Assembly (NCBI RefSeq): GCF_010727325.1
Contig: NZ_AP022565.1
Coordinates: 2,728,001-2,792,000, forward strand
Reading direction: 5' to 3'
DNA: 64,000 bases
Source of the DNA: Mycolicibacterium alvei
Lineage (GTDB): Bacteria > Actinomycetota > Actinomycetes > Mycobacteriales > Mycobacteriaceae
Shown here: piece after piece, positions 1 through 9,541 of the stretch
How positions within the stretch are numbered: position 1 is the first letter of the stretch
Layout: the number at the start of each line of letters is the position of its first letter
The notes under the pieces: model-generated
The model's database searches: none
Told to the model about the DNA's origin: nothing
What the model saw: only the letters and a program-made list of their open reading frames with translations
Translations under genes and position numbers: made by a program

Positions 1-1365
1 CGCCAACCCCAACCCGGTACTACCCAATTCCCGCGACCGCGATTTATCCGCCCTGACAAACCTGCCGAAAAGGTTCGGCAATAATTCGGAATCAATTCCC
101 GGGCCGTCGTCGGTCACCGTCAATTCTGCAAATTCGCCGGCCTCGGTCAATGCAATGGTGACGGTCACGCCGGGCGGCGTGTGTATCCGGGCATTCGTCA
201 AAAGATTGCTGAGCACCTGATGCAGCCGGGCCAGGTCCCCGCGTACCCACAACGGATCGTCGGGCAGCTCGGCCACCCAGTGATGCTCGGGCGCACCCAC
301 CGCCACGTCGTTCACCGCATCCACCGCCAGATCACTCAGGTCGATGTCGTCGGTCTCGAGTTCCTGCCCCTCGCCCAGGCGAGACAACAGCAGCAGGTCA
401 CTGACCAGACCCGTCATCCGACGCGCCTCGGCCTCGATGCGAGCCAGCGCGTATTCGGTGGTCGGCGGCAGGTTGGCACTGTCCTGCCGGGTCAACTCGG
501 CATACCCCTGGATCGCCGCCAGCGGGGTCCGCAACTCATGGCTGGCATCGGTGAGGAACTGCCGGGTGCGCCGGTCGGAGGCGGACAACGCGGCCAGTGC
601 GCTGTCGACATTGGTCAGCAGCCGGTTCAGCGTGTCACCCACCAGGCCGACCTCGGTGTCCGGATCGGTGTCCTTGTCGCGGACCCGGGTGGTGATGCGA
701 TGGTCGGCTCCGTCCAACGGCAACGTCGCCACCTTCGCCGCGGTCGCGGCCACCCGGCTCAACGGCCGCAGGGCGATCCGGACCACCGCGATGGTGCCCA
801 ACGCGGTGACGATCAGCGCGATCACGATCATCACCGCGACCGTCACGGTCTTGCGGGCGATCACCAGGTTCGCGCTGTCCAGCGACACCCCCGACACCAG
901 CACATCGCCGGTGCCCGACGGCTGGCTGGCCAACCGATAGGCGCCGAGGACCGGAAGCTTCACCGTGCGGGGACGCTCGTCGATCCAGTTGTGCGTGTCG
1001 AGCGCGCGGGTCACCTCCGCCGGCGCCGGGTGCGGCTCCCCGTCGGAGAAAACGGCCGACTGGATCACCTCACCGTCGTGCAGCACCGCGATCAGATTGC
1101 CGGGAGCCTGCCCGACGAACGCGGTGAGCGCCCGGGTGTCCGCGGTGATCTCGTGGCCGCCCTGGCTTTCGCGCCACTTCTCCAGCGAATGGCTGAACGC
1201 CGCCAAGGATCGTGACACCTCGGTGTCGCTCATCGTCGTCACATAGGTGTGCAGGCTGTACACCGACAGAGCCCCGACGGCGAACAGCGCCACGGAGACG
1301 ATCGCGCTCACCCCCAGCACCAATCGTCTGCGCAGCGAGCGCGGTCCCCACAGTCTGGGTGGCAT
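1..1365 (-). CDS. trcS: Two-component sensor histidine kinase, TrcS-like (partial, 3' end cut)
   Basis: Membrane sensor kinase that would phosphorylate the response regulator encoded just upstream. The ATG at 1365 lies 7 bp after the regulator stop, so the two are co-transcribed. About 455 residues are present before the window edge. I see an N-terminal membrane segment (about residues 15-37), an extracytoplasmic loop, a second membrane segment followed by a HAMP-like region, the dimerization/phosphoacceptor box DASHELRTPL with His276, then an N-box (LSNLLTNA) and a G-box (DDGPGI). M. tuberculosis TrcS is about 509 residues as I recall, so roughly 50 C-terminal residues are missing. The kinase call is certain; TrcS orthology is inferred mainly from the partner regulator. 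Confidence 0.85.
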   Translation of the reverse strand, partial: MPPRLWGPRSLRRRLVLGVSAIVSVALFAVGALSVYSLHTYVTTMSDTEVSRSLAAFSHSLEKWRESQGGHEITADTRALTAFVGQAPGNLIAVLHDGEVIQSAVFSDGEPHPAPAEVTRALDTHNWIDERPRTVKLPVLGAYRLASQPSGTGDVLVSGVSLDSANLVIARKTVTVAVMIVIALIVTALGTIAVVRIALRPLSRVAATAAKVATLPLDGADHRITTRVRDKDTDPDTEVGLVGDTLNRLLTNVDSALAALSASDRRTRQFLTDASHELRTPLAAIQGYAELTRQDSANLPPTTEYALARIEAEARRMTGLVSDLLLLSRLGEGQELETDDIDLSDLAVDAVNDVAVGAPEHHWVAELPDDPLWVRGDLARLHQVLSNLLTNARIHTPPGVTVTIALTEAGEFAELTVTDDGPGIDSELLPNLFGRFVRADKSRSRELGSTGLGLA

Positions 1366-1372
1366 CAACGGA

Positions 1373-2146
1373 TCACGAGGCGGGCCGCAACATGTAGCCG
1401 ACCCCGCGCACCGTGTGGATCATCGCCTCGCGATCGGTGTCGACCTTCTTGCGCAGGTAGGAGATGTAGAGGTCGACGATGCTGGACTTCCCGCCGAACC
1501 CGTAGTTCCACACCCGGTCGAGGATCTCGGCGCGGCTGAGCGCCCGACGGGGGTTGCGCATCAGGTAGCGCAGCAGCTCGAACTCGGTCACGGTCAGGTT
1601 GATCGGCTCGCCGCCGCGGGTAACCTCTCGGCTGGCCCCGTCGAGCACCATATCCCCCACCTTGAGGGTCTCGTCGGCCGGCGGCATGGTGTGGCTGGAC
1701 CGGCGCAACAGCCCTCGCAACCGGGCGACCAGTTCCTCGAGGCTGAACGGCTTGGTCATGTAGTCGTCGGCGCCGGCGGTCAGGCCGGACACCCGGTCCA
1801 GCACCGAATCCCGGGCCGTCAGGAACAGCGTGGGCGTGTAGCCGTCCGCCTCACGGACCCGCTGCAGAATCTGCAGGCCGTCGATGTCGGGCAGCATGAT
1901 GTCGAGCACGACGACATCGGGTTCGATCTCGTCGAACTTCGCGACCGCGTCATGGCCGTTGTGCGCCACGTCGACCTCCCAGCCCTCGTAGTGCAGGGCC
2001 ATCTTGACGAGGTTGGTCAGCGCCGGCTCGTCGTCGACGAGCAATACGCGAATCGCAGATCCATCGGCCCGATGAATCTTCGGCAACTGTCCGAGGATGG
2101 CCTGCCGCGGTTGCTGGGCACGGGGAGATACGGACATCGTCGTCAT
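1373..2146 (-). CDS. trcR: OmpR/PhoB-family response regulator, TrcR-like
   Basis: DNA-binding response regulator of 257 residues, the length I recall for M. tuberculosis TrcR. The receiver domain (about residues 33-145) has acidic D38/D39, phosphoacceptor D82 in VVLDIMLPD, T110 and K132. A winged-helix domain follows (about 160-255, ending in RGVGYML). The ATG at 2146 was chosen because it opens the conserved MTTMSV start and has a purine-rich GGAAA upstream; a longer in-frame extension to 2356 has no family support. It is the first gene of the regulator-kinase pair. TrcR of M. tuberculosis is known to autoregulate through AT-rich upstream DNA, and the upstream gap here is unusually AT-rich for this chromosome. 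Confidence 0.85.
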   Translation of the reverse strand: MTTMSVSPRAQQPRQAILGQLPKIHRADGSAIRVLLVDDEPALTNLVKMALHYEGWEVDVAHNGHDAVAKFDEIEPDVVVLDIMLPDIDGLQILQRVREADGYTPTLFLTARDSVLDRVSGLTAGADDYMTKPFSLEELVARLRGLLRRSSHTMPPADETLKVGDMVLDGASREVTRGGEPINLTVTEFELLRYLMRNPRRALSRAEILDRVWNYGFGGKSSIVDLYISYLRKKVDTDREAMIHTVRGVGYMLRPAS

Positions 2147-2621
2147 GTTTCCATTGTGCGGATCACACAGACCGTTGTCACGAAGTTCATATGGAGTTCT
2201 AATGCAACGCCTCGACAACGAGCCGGATATGACGTCCATCACCTCGCTGACGTGAAGTGATCTGACCCAAACACCCTGCAATACATACATTTTCCAACGA
2301 ATTGGTGAACAGTTGGTGCAGCCGCCATTCCCATTCGGACCATTCGCCGTGCACACCAGGCATATTCGCGGCAGGTAACTCGTTCGAAATATTTGGGTTC
2401 CCTATGCATGGCCAAAACTTCCTTGCCCCGGCACACAGCGATAAATATTCTCGCTCTTAGCAATTGGGTGTCACCAGCTTCGACGGGTCCAGACAACGGC
2501 TCGTTTCAGGCTGTGCTCCAACACCTTTCGAAGTTGTTCACCGACAACAGCGTCAATAACTTGTGCCCGGGCCCGCGATGGGGCGTGCCCGCGTATCACC
2601 AACTCCAGACGGAGGCGTTCC
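2147..2621. promoter_or_regulatory. Divergent intergenic region between trcR and the SulP-carbonic anhydrase gene
   Basis: This 475-bp stretch has no gene I can support. It is visibly more AT-rich than its flanks, especially about 2160-2480, and must carry the outward promoters of trcR (minus) and the SulP gene (plus). A GGAGGCG ribosome binding site precedes the SulP start at 2622. Short ORFs here (2239-2496 minus, 2393-2638 plus) have no recognisable protein features. AT-richness next to a TrcR-like regulator fits autoregulation, but I cannot point to a specific operator. Confidence 0.5.
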
Positions 2622-4787
2622 ATGCAGCAAACCACTGATTTCGCAGAACGGGCCCGGTCCGTGCTGCGTTACGACCTCCCGGCCTCGTTGGTGGTGTTCC
2701 TCGTTGCCCTGCCGTTGTCGCTGGGTATCGCGGTGGCGTCGGGCGCTCCGGTACTGGCCGGCATCATCGCGGCCGTCGTCGGCGGCATCATCGCCGGCGC
2801 CCTGGGCGGATCGCCGCTTCAGGTCAGCGGGCCCGCGGCCGGGCTGACCGTGGTGGTCGCCGGCATGATCTCGCAGTTCGGCTGGGCCGTGACGTGTGCG
2901 ATCACCGTGTGCGCCGGGGTGCTGCAGGTGCTGTTCGGGCTGAGTCGGGTGGCGCGCGCCGCACTCGCGATCTCTCCCGTCGTCGTGCACGCGATGCTGG
3001 CCGGCATCGGCATCACCATCGCCCTGCAGCAGATCCACGTGCTGCTCGGCGGCAGTTCCAACAGCTCGGCCTGGGCCAATGTCACCGAACTGCCAGGTCA
3101 GCTGCTCAACGCTCACGGTCACGGCGTCATCCTGGGCGCGCTGGTGATCGCCATCCTGGTGGGGTGGCGCTGGATGCCCGCAGCGGCCAGGAAGGTGCCG
3201 GGGCCGCTGGTGGCCATCGTCGGTGTCACCGCGCTGTCGCTGTTGGCGGTGTTCGGCGATGTCAGCCGGATTCAGATCAACGGCTCCCTGCTGGATGCGC
3301 TGTCCCTGCCCAGCCTGCCCGAGGGCAACTGGGGCGCGTTCGCTGCCGGCGTGCTGACCGTCGCGCTGATCGCCAGTGTGGAGAGCCTGCTGTCGGCGGT
3401 GTCGGTGGACCGCCTGCACACCGGCCCGCGCACCAACTTCGACCGCGAGATGATCGGCCAGGGCACGGCCAACATGGTCTCGGGCGCCATCGGCGGACTC
3501 CCGGTCACCGGCGTCATCGTGCGCAGCTCGACCAACGTCGCCGCCGGGGCCCGCACCCGCGCGGCGGCGATCATGCACGGCGTGTGGATCCTGGCGTTCG
3601 CGGTGCCGTTCGCCGGCCTGGCCCAGATGATCCCGACGGCCGCACTGGCCGGCCTGCTGATCGTCATCGGCTGCCAGCTGGTCAAGCGCGCCCACATCGA
3701 AACCGCCCGGCGCACAGGCGATATCGCGGTATACGGGGTGACGGTGGCCGGTGTGGTCTTCCTCAACCTGCTCGAGGGCGTGCTGATCGGACTCGCACTG
3801 GCCATCGCCCTGACCGTATGGCGCGTGGTGCGGACCAACATCACCGCGGAGCCCACCGGTACCGACACCTGGCGCGTCGCGATCGAGGGCTCCTGCACGT
3901 TCCTGTCGCTGCCCACGCTGACCCGTGCGCTGGCCAGTGTGCCCTCGGGCGCCGCCGTGACCGTCGAACTGTCGGTCGACTTCTTCGACCACGCGGCCCA
4001 CGAGACCCTCGAAGAGTGGCAGCGCCAGCACGTGGCCACCGGCGGCACGGTCGACATCCACGACGTGGGCGCGGTCGAGATGGGCAGTGCCGTCACCGGT
4101 CCGCCCATGCGTGGCTTCACCCCGTTCGACAAGCGCTCCGGCGTGGTGCCGTGGAGTTCCTGGCAGCGTGAGGAGATGTCGTCCGTGCTGCACGGCCTGG
4201 CCGCCTACCACCGTCGCACCGCCCCGGTGCTGCGCCCGCACATGCAGGAGTTGGCCCACGCGCAGCGGCCCGAGACACTGTTCCTGACCTGCGCCGATTC
4301 GCGGGTCGTGCCCAACGTCATCACCAGTAGCGGTCCGGGCGATCTGTTCACCGTGCGCAACGTCGGCAACATGATCCCGGCCGGCCAGACCGACGCCTCG
4401 ATCGAAGCCGCCATCGCGTTCGCTGTGGACAAGCTCAATGTCTCCTCGATCGTGGTCTGCGGGCACTCCAGTTGCGGCGCGATGACCGCGATGCTGGGCA
4501 AGACCGACGCCGGCGACAAGCACCTGGAATCCTGGTTGGCCCATGGCGATCCGTCCGTCGCAGCCTTCGACGAGGGCCGCCACCCGGTGGCCCGGTCCGC
4601 GGCCGAGGCCGGTTTCGGCACGGTCGATCAGCTCTCGATGGTCAACATCGCGGTGCAGGTGCAGACGCTCCAGGCCCACCCACTGGCCCGCCGCGTCAAC
4701 GTGATCGGCCTGTTCTACGACATCGCCAGCGCCGCCGTGTTGCGGGTGACACCCACCCACATGGAGACCCTCGCCGACGCCGCGTAG
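2622..4787 (+). CDS. SulP-family anion transporter fused to beta-carbonic anhydrase
   Basis: A 721-residue fusion resembling M. tuberculosis Rv3273. Residues about 15-400 form the SulP membrane domain (QVSGPAAGL near the start, then about ten or more hydrophobic segments). Residues about 405-490 look like a reduced STAS domain. From about 520 there is a beta-carbonic anhydrase: C557-x-D559-x-R561 in TCADSR, and H615-x2-C618 in CGHSSC. These supply the Cys/His/Cys zinc ligands and the Asp-Arg dyad, so the enzyme looks catalytically intact. It probably couples bicarbonate (or another SulP anion) movement to CO2 hydration; the substrate is inferred. The start follows a GGAGGCG site. A hairpin at 4811-4879 separates it from the convergent DUF1326 gene. 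Confidence 0.9.
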   Translation: MQQTTDFAERARSVLRYDLPASLVVFLVALPLSLGIAVASGAPVLAGIIAAVVGGIIAGALGGSPLQVSGPAAGLTVVVAGMISQFGWAVTCAITVCAGVLQVLFGLSRVARAALAISPVVVHAMLAGIGITIALQQIHVLLGGSSNSSAWANVTELPGQLLNAHGHGVILGALVIAILVGWRWMPAAARKVPGPLVAIVGVTALSLLAVFGDVSRIQINGSLLDALSLPSLPEGNWGAFAAGVLTVALIASVESLLSAVSVDRLHTGPRTNFDREMIGQGTANMVSGAIGGLPVTGVIVRSSTNVAAGARTRAAAIMHGVWILAFAVPFAGLAQMIPTAALAGLLIVIGCQLVKRAHIETARRTGDIAVYGVTVAGVVFLNLLEGVLIGLALAIALTVWRVVRTNITAEPTGTDTWRVAIEGSCTFLSLPTLTRALASVPSGAAVTVELSVDFFDHAAHETLEEWQRQHVATGGTVDIHDVGAVEMGSAVTGPPMRGFTPFDKRSGVVPWSSWQREEMSSVLHGLAAYHRRTAPVLRPHMQELAHAQRPETLFLTCADSRVVPNVITSSGPGDLFTVRNVGNMIPAGQTDASIEAAIAFAVDKLNVSSIVVCGHSSCGAMTAMLGKTDAGDKHLESWLAHGDPSVAAFDEGRHPVARSAAEAGFGTVDQLSMVNIAVQVQTLQAHPLARRVNVIGLFYDIASAAVLRVTPTHMETLADAA

Positions 4788-4810
4788 GCCTGCACCCCGC
4801 CCCCTCCCTG

Positions 4811-4879
4811 CACCGCGAGCGTGCGTGTCTGCTGGCCGACATACGGTGTGTCGGCAGCAGTTCACGCACGCTCGCGGTG
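4811..4879. repeat. Intergenic palindromic hairpin (copy 1), bidirectional terminator candidate
   Basis: Perfect 17-bp outer arms: CACCGCGAGCGTGCGTG at 4811-4827 pairs with its reverse complement at 4863-4879. A further near-complementary inner stretch (TCTGCTGGCCGACA against TGTCGGCAGCAG) gives one long stem. It fills the gap between two convergent genes. The right arm recurs at 5649-5714 and 24527-24595, so this is a dispersed repeat and not a one-off terminator. Confidence 0.85.
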
Positions 4880-4884
4880 TCTCG

Positions 4885-5532
4885 TCAGCCCTCCGGACGC
4901 CAGTCGAACGGGAAGTGCTTGCTCGAACCGCCGCGGTACTCGTGGGAGAAGTCGAAACCGACGGCCTCGTCCTTGGTGACCACACCCCACGTCGCCACCT
5001 GCCCCGGCCCCACTTCGGCACCCGGCGCGTTCACGGTGGTGACGCGCCGACTCGGATCGGACGTCGGCCCCGTCAACGCCTCGACGCGCACATCGACCCT
5101 GCCCGGGATCTCCGCCTGCCAGTACGCCAGATCCTCGGCGGCCTCGAAGGTGATCGGCGCGTATTCGATCCCGCGCAGATCCTTGATGAGGCTGCCGAAT
5201 TCACCCGGCCACCCGCCTTCGTAGCCGGTGAAGATCTGCTCGAGGGCATGCCGTTGATCGGTGTCGGCTTTGTCGTCGATGTAGAACATCAGCGACATCA
5301 TGGCGTTCGGGTCACCGACCCACATGTTGCCCTTGAACTCACCGAGCGCGACCACGCCGAGATCGCTCAAATCGGTTTCCCCGTAATGGCCTTCGCTGAT
5401 CTTCCAGACCAGGGTGAACAAGCAGTCTCCGTGCGTGGGCTCCTGGGCGAAACTGCACGGGCAGGGCAGCTTGCAGCTGCACACATCGAACCAATCGCCC
5501 TTCAGGTGCCAATCCATCGTCGCTACGGCCAT
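4885..5532 (-). CDS. DUF1326 domain-containing protein with Cys-rich metal-binding-like motif
   Basis: A 215-residue cytoplasmic protein (no signal or membrane segment) of the DUF1326 family. Near the N-terminus C18-x-C20-x3-C24-x-C26 (CSCKLPCPC) forms a compact thiol cluster that could bind a soft metal or react with a sulfane-sulfur species; C37 follows. The biochemical function is unknown. The ATG at 5532 has a GGGAG ribosome binding site. Two CsoR-type palindromes lie directly upstream, one within 20-36 bp of the start, so the gene is probably repressed by a copper- or persulfide-sensing CsoR-family protein. No csoR gene is in the window. The gene is alone on its strand, isolated by a hairpin on each side. 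Confidence 0.85.
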   Translation of the reverse strand: MAVATMDWHLKGDWFDVCSCKLPCPCSFAQEPTHGDCLFTLVWKISEGHYGETDLSDLGVVALGEFKGNMWVGDPNAMMSLMFYIDDKADTDQRHALEQIFTGYEGGWPGEFGSLIKDLRGIEYAPITFEAAEDLAYWQAEIPGRVDVRVEALTGPTSDPSRRVTTVNAPGAEVGPGQVATWGVVTKDEAVGFDFSHEYRGGSSKHFPFDWRPEG

Positions 5533-5551
5533 CGCTCACTCCCTTCGATTT

Positions 5552-5568
5552 ATACCCCCTAGGGGTAT
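5552..5568. promoter_or_regulatory. CsoR-family operator-like palindrome A
   Basis: ATACCCCCTAGGGGTAT, a nearly perfect palindrome of a CG tract flanked by ATA/TAT, is the classic layout of CsoR/CstR/RcnR-family operators in actinobacteria. It sits 20 bp upstream of the DUF1326 start, overlapping the expected transcription start or leader. Confidence 0.7.
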
Positions 5569-5609
5569 CTAACGAAGAGAACGCTACACAGCCGACGCCG
5601 GGCGCACAA

Positions 5610-5626
5610 GTACCCCTAGGGGGTAT
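5610..5626. promoter_or_regulatory. CsoR-family operator-like palindrome B
   Basis: GTACCCCTAGGGGGTAT is the inverted copy of site A with 16 of 17 matching bases, 41 bp further from the DUF1326 gene. The two sites bracket the likely -10/-35 region, an arrangement that suits cooperative repression. Confidence 0.65.
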
Positions 5627-5648
5627 ATTTACGGGCGATCGCGGCCTG

Positions 5649-5714
5649 GTGAGGGTGCGCAAAATACTGCCCGCGAGCGGCGTGTCGGGCAGCAGACACG
5701 CACGCTCGCGGTGC
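5649..5714. repeat. Intergenic palindromic hairpin (copy 2)
   Basis: An imperfect inverted repeat whose right part (5681-5714) matches 24562-24595 at 33 of 34 positions and shares ACGCACGCTCGCGGTG with copy 1. It lies just beyond the htpX stop, so it could act as the htpX terminator. Confidence 0.75.
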
Positions 5715-5726
5715 AAGAAAAGGGGG

Positions 5727-6614
<888 letters not shown>

Positions 6615-6676
6615 CTAGGCAACTACTCGGCAACCTTCGCTGATTAAACGCTCAGTTACCTCCAGTGGTTCCGGAA

Positions 6677-7684
6677 TCAGCCGTCGCGGCTGACGGTGTA
6701 GTCCACAAGCGTGGCCAACGCGTCACGTCCGGGCCCGGCCGGAAGGCTGGCCAACTCGTTTCGGGCCTGCGCGGCATACTCGGCCACCGTCTCCTTGGCC
6801 CGCGCCATCCCGCTCGACCGCCGCAGCAGGGTCAGCGCCTCGGCCACGTCCTCGTCACGCTCGACGGGCGTGGCCAGCAACTCGCGCAACCGGTCGGAAT
6901 CGGGACCCGAGTCGCGCAGCGCATACAGCACCGGCAGGGTGTGCACGCCTTCGCGCAGGTCAGTGCCCGGAACCTTGCCCGATTCATCGGGATCGCTGTC
7001 GATGTCGATGATGTCGTCGGAGATCTGGAACGCGGTGCCCACGATCCCGCCCAGCCGGTGCAACCGTTCGATCTGCTCGTCGTCGGCACCCGAGAAAGTC
7101 GCGCCGAACCGCCCCGACGCGGCGATCAGGCACGCGGTCTTCTCGTACACCACCTTGAGGTAGTGGTCGACGGAATCGACATGCTCGGCTGCACCGCGGG
7201 TCTCGCGCATCTGGCCGGTCACCAGTTGGGCGAATGTGTCAGCAATCACACGCACCGCGTCGGGTCCGAGCAGCGAAACCAGCCGCGAGGCCGTGGCGAA
7301 CAGGTAGTCGCCGGCCAGGATGGCGATGTTGTTTCCCCATCGGGCGTTGGCGCTGGGCGCACCGCGCCGCATCTGGGCCTCGTCCATCACGTCGTCGTGA
7401 TACAGCGTGGCCAGGTGCACCAGCTCGATCACCGCAGCGGCGATCGCGACCTCGGGATCGTCGGGACGGGGGCCCAGCGACGCCGCCAGCACGGTGAACA
7501 GCGGGCGGAACCGTTTGCCGCCGGCCTGGAACAGATGCTGGACCGCCTCGGCCATGAGCTCGTCGGCTTTGCCCAGCTCGTCAGACATCAGTTGTTCGAT
7601 CCTGGCGACGCTGTCCCGGACGTCGGCGGCGAACGCCGCGTCCCCAAAATCAACGCCTGCCACCACAGTCGCTGGTGTCCTCAT
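6677..7684 (-). CDS. grcC1: Polyprenyl diphosphate synthase GrcC1
   Basis: Trans-isoprenyl diphosphate synthase of 335 residues, the same length as Rv0562. It condenses isopentenyl diphosphate onto an allylic primer to make a long prenyl chain. Both aspartate-rich motifs are intact: D97-D98-x2-D101 (first) and D223-D224-x2-D227 (second). GGKRFRP near residue 55 is the usual diphosphate-binding segment. The ATG at 7684 is 21 bp from the divergent menJ ATG; the longer ORF upstream runs antisense through menJ and is rejected. With menJ and the other men genes nearby it most likely makes the side chain of menaquinone, attached by MenA. Chain length is not readable from sequence alone. Confidence 0.92.
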   Translation of the reverse strand: MRTPATVVAGVDFGDAAFAADVRDSVARIEQLMSDELGKADELMAEAVQHLFQAGGKRFRPLFTVLAASLGPRPDDPEVAIAAAVIELVHLATLYHDDVMDEAQMRRGAPSANARWGNNIAILAGDYLFATASRLVSLLGPDAVRVIADTFAQLVTGQMRETRGAAEHVDSVDHYLKVVYEKTACLIAASGRFGATFSGADDEQIERLHRLGGIVGTAFQISDDIIDIDSDPDESGKVPGTDLREGVHTLPVLYALRDSGPDSDRLRELLATPVERDEDVAEALTLLRRSSGMARAKETVAEYAAQARNELASLPAGPGRDALATLVDYTVSRDG

Positions 7685-7705
7685 TCGTCCAACATACTGG
7701 GAGCA

Positions 7706-8926
7706 ATGGATATCAAGGCAGACGTGGTCGTCGTGGGCGCCGGACCGGCCGGGTCGGCGGCCGCCGCATGGGCGGCCCGAGCAGGTCGGGACGTGCAAGT
7801 GATCGACGCGGCACAGTTCCCGCGGGACAAATCCTGCGGCGACGGGCTGACGCCGCGGGCCGTTGCCGAGCTGGAACGGCTCGGCATGGGCGCGTGGCTC
7901 GACACCCGGATCCGGCACCACGGTCTGCGGATGTCGGGATTCGGCGCCGACGTCGAGGTGCCGTGGCCCGGGCTGTCGTTCCCGTCCACCGGAAGTGCGG
8001 TCCCGCGGACCGAGCTCGACGACCGGATCCGCTCGGTCGCCGCCGACGACGGCGCCAAGATGCGCTTGGGCGCCAAAGTCGTTGGAGTCAACTATGACTC
8101 ACGTGGACGGGTCGAATCCGTGCAGCTCGACGACGGCGCCACGATCGGCTGCAACCATCTGATCGTGGCCGACGGGGCCCGTTCCACCCTGGGCCGAACG
8201 CTGGGCCGCACGTGGCACAAGGAAACCGTCTACGGCACCGCCATCCGCGGCTACCTCGCCTCGCCGCGCGCCGACGAGCCGTGGATCACCTCGCACCTGG
8301 AGCTGCGCTCCCCCGAAGGCCAGGTGCTCCCCGGTTACGGCTGGATCTTCCCGCTGGGCAACGGCGAGGTGAACATCGGTGTGGGCGCGCTGGCGACGGC
8401 CAAACGCCCCGCCCACGCCGCGCTGCGGCCGCTGCTGTCGTATTACACCGAGCTGCGCCGTGAGGAGTGGGGATTTTCCGGGGAACCCCGCGCCGCGCTG
8501 TCGGCGCTGCTGCCGATGGGCGGTGCGGTGTCCGGGGTGGCCGGACCGAACTGGATGCTCGTCGGCGACGCAGCCGCCTGCATCAACCCGCTCAACGGTG
8601 AGGGCATCGACTACGGGCTGGAAACCGGCCGATTGGCGGCCGAACTACTCGGGTCCGGCGACTACTCGCACGCCTGGCCGGCCCTGCTGCAGGCCCACTA
8701 CGCCCGGGGGTTCTCGATCGCCCGCCGGCTGGCCATCCTGCTCACGCTGCCCCGGTTCCTGCCGGCCACCGGCCCGGCGGCGATGCGGTCGCAATTCCTG
8801 ATGAACGTCGCCGTGCGCGTGATGGGCAACCTGGTGACCGACGAGGACGACGACTGGATCGCCCGGGTGTGGCGGGGTGCGGGTCTGGCGTCGCGCCGGC
8901 TGGATCAGCGCATACCGTTCAGCTGA
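7706..8926 (+). CDS. menJ: Menaquinone reductase MenJ (geranylgeranyl-reductase family flavoprotein)
   Basis: FAD-dependent reductase of 406 residues, close to Rv0561c (MenJ), which saturates the beta isoprene unit of menaquinone to MK(H2). The dinucleotide-binding motif GAGPAGSAAA is at residues about 11-20, PRDKSCGDGLTPRA at about 39-52 is the conserved flavin/substrate segment of this family, and GDAAACINPLNGEGI is the second FAD motif. The ATG at 7706 has GGGAG five bases upstream; the ORF extending to 6665 is antisense to grcC1. It is divergent from grcC1, with only 21 bp between starts, so promoters must overlap the opposing coding ends. It overlaps the convergent tspO gene by 8 bp. Confidence 0.93.
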   Translation: MDIKADVVVVGAGPAGSAAAAWAARAGRDVQVIDAAQFPRDKSCGDGLTPRAVAELERLGMGAWLDTRIRHHGLRMSGFGADVEVPWPGLSFPSTGSAVPRTELDDRIRSVAADDGAKMRLGAKVVGVNYDSRGRVESVQLDDGATIGCNHLIVADGARSTLGRTLGRTWHKETVYGTAIRGYLASPRADEPWITSHLELRSPEGQVLPGYGWIFPLGNGEVNIGVGALATAKRPAHAALRPLLSYYTELRREEWGFSGEPRAALSALLPMGGAVSGVAGPNWMLVGDAAACINPLNGEGIDYGLETGRLAAELLGSGDYSHAWPALLQAHYARGFSIARRLAILLTLPRFLPATGPAAMRSQFLMNVAVRVMGNLVTDEDDDWIARVWRGAGLASRRLDQRIPFS

Positions 8927-9404
8927 CGCGGTTGAGCATCCAGATCCGGGTGGACAGCGCCGTCGCGAAGGCGCACCACAGTGCGTACGGCGTGAGGGCG
9001 GCCCCGGGAGCGCCCTGAGCCTGCACCGCCCGCCGGGTCAGGTCGGCGCTGCTGACGGTCAACGCCGCGGCGGTGACGGCCGCCGCCCCCAGTTGGCGAC
9101 GCGAGAAGAACACCCACGACCACGAGGCATTGACGGCCAGGTTGCCGCCCAGCGCCAGGGCGTACGCGCGGGCTTCGTCGTCGCGCCCTTCGGTGCGCAA
9201 CCGGTCGATCGTGCGCGCCGACACCACCGCGATGGTCGCGTACAGGATCGGCCAGACGATCGGAAAGGCTTGTCGCGGAGGCTGAAACGACGGCTTGCGC
9301 AGCTGTTCGTACCACTTCGACTGCGCGGGCCGGCTGGCCAGCCCGCCGACGAGCGCAGTGGTCAGTGCCGCGGTGGCCGTCTTGGCCAGGGTGATCGGTC
9401 GCAT
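8919..9404 (-). CDS. TspO/MBR family tryptophan-rich sensory protein
   Basis: A 161-residue five-helix membrane protein. The family signature is clear: KWYEQLRKPSFQPP, then FPIVWPILYATIA, then NLAVNASWSWVFF. TspO proteins bind porphyrins and sterol-like ligands and are linked to tetrapyrrole or oxidative stress; the function here is inferred from family only. It ends inside the convergent menJ 3' end (8-bp overlap) and lies 137 bp downstream of ppnP on the same strand. It may be transcribed from its own promoter in that gap. Confidence 0.88.
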   Translation of the reverse strand: MRPITLAKTATAALTTALVGGLASRPAQSKWYEQLRKPSFQPPRQAFPIVWPILYATIAVVSARTIDRLRTEGRDDEARAYALALGGNLAVNASWSWVFFSRRQLGAAAVTAAALTVSSADLTRRAVQAQGAPGAALTPYALWCAFATALSTRIWMLNRVS

Positions 9405-9541
9405 GGGTGGTTATTACCCGGATCGGGCGGTCCGCACACGTAGGCGCGGCGCGTCGTTTTCTACGTCAGGGCTGTGCTTCGCGCCTTACGACAGCCCGGA
9501 GGTAGAAAGCGACGAAGCGAAAGGCGGTCGCACCGGGTAGC

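Noticed and set aside
1247..2260. Plus-strand ORF of 337 residues opposite trcR
   Set aside because: Antisense shadow; the minus strand encodes a response regulator with all catalytic residues.
2239..2638. Short ORFs in the trcR-SulP gap
   Set aside because: AT-rich non-coding composition, no ribosome binding site, no similarity pattern; the gap is better read as regulatory.
2553..5021. An 822-residue minus-strand ORF over the SulP-carbonic anhydrase gene
   Set aside because: It is the antisense shadow of a high-GC gene: low-complexity His/Arg/Gly composition, no domain, and the opposite strand encodes a complete known fusion protein.
6665..7705. N-terminal extension of the menJ reading frame
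   Set aside because: It is antisense to grcC1; the ATG at 7706 has a good ribosome binding site and gives the family length.
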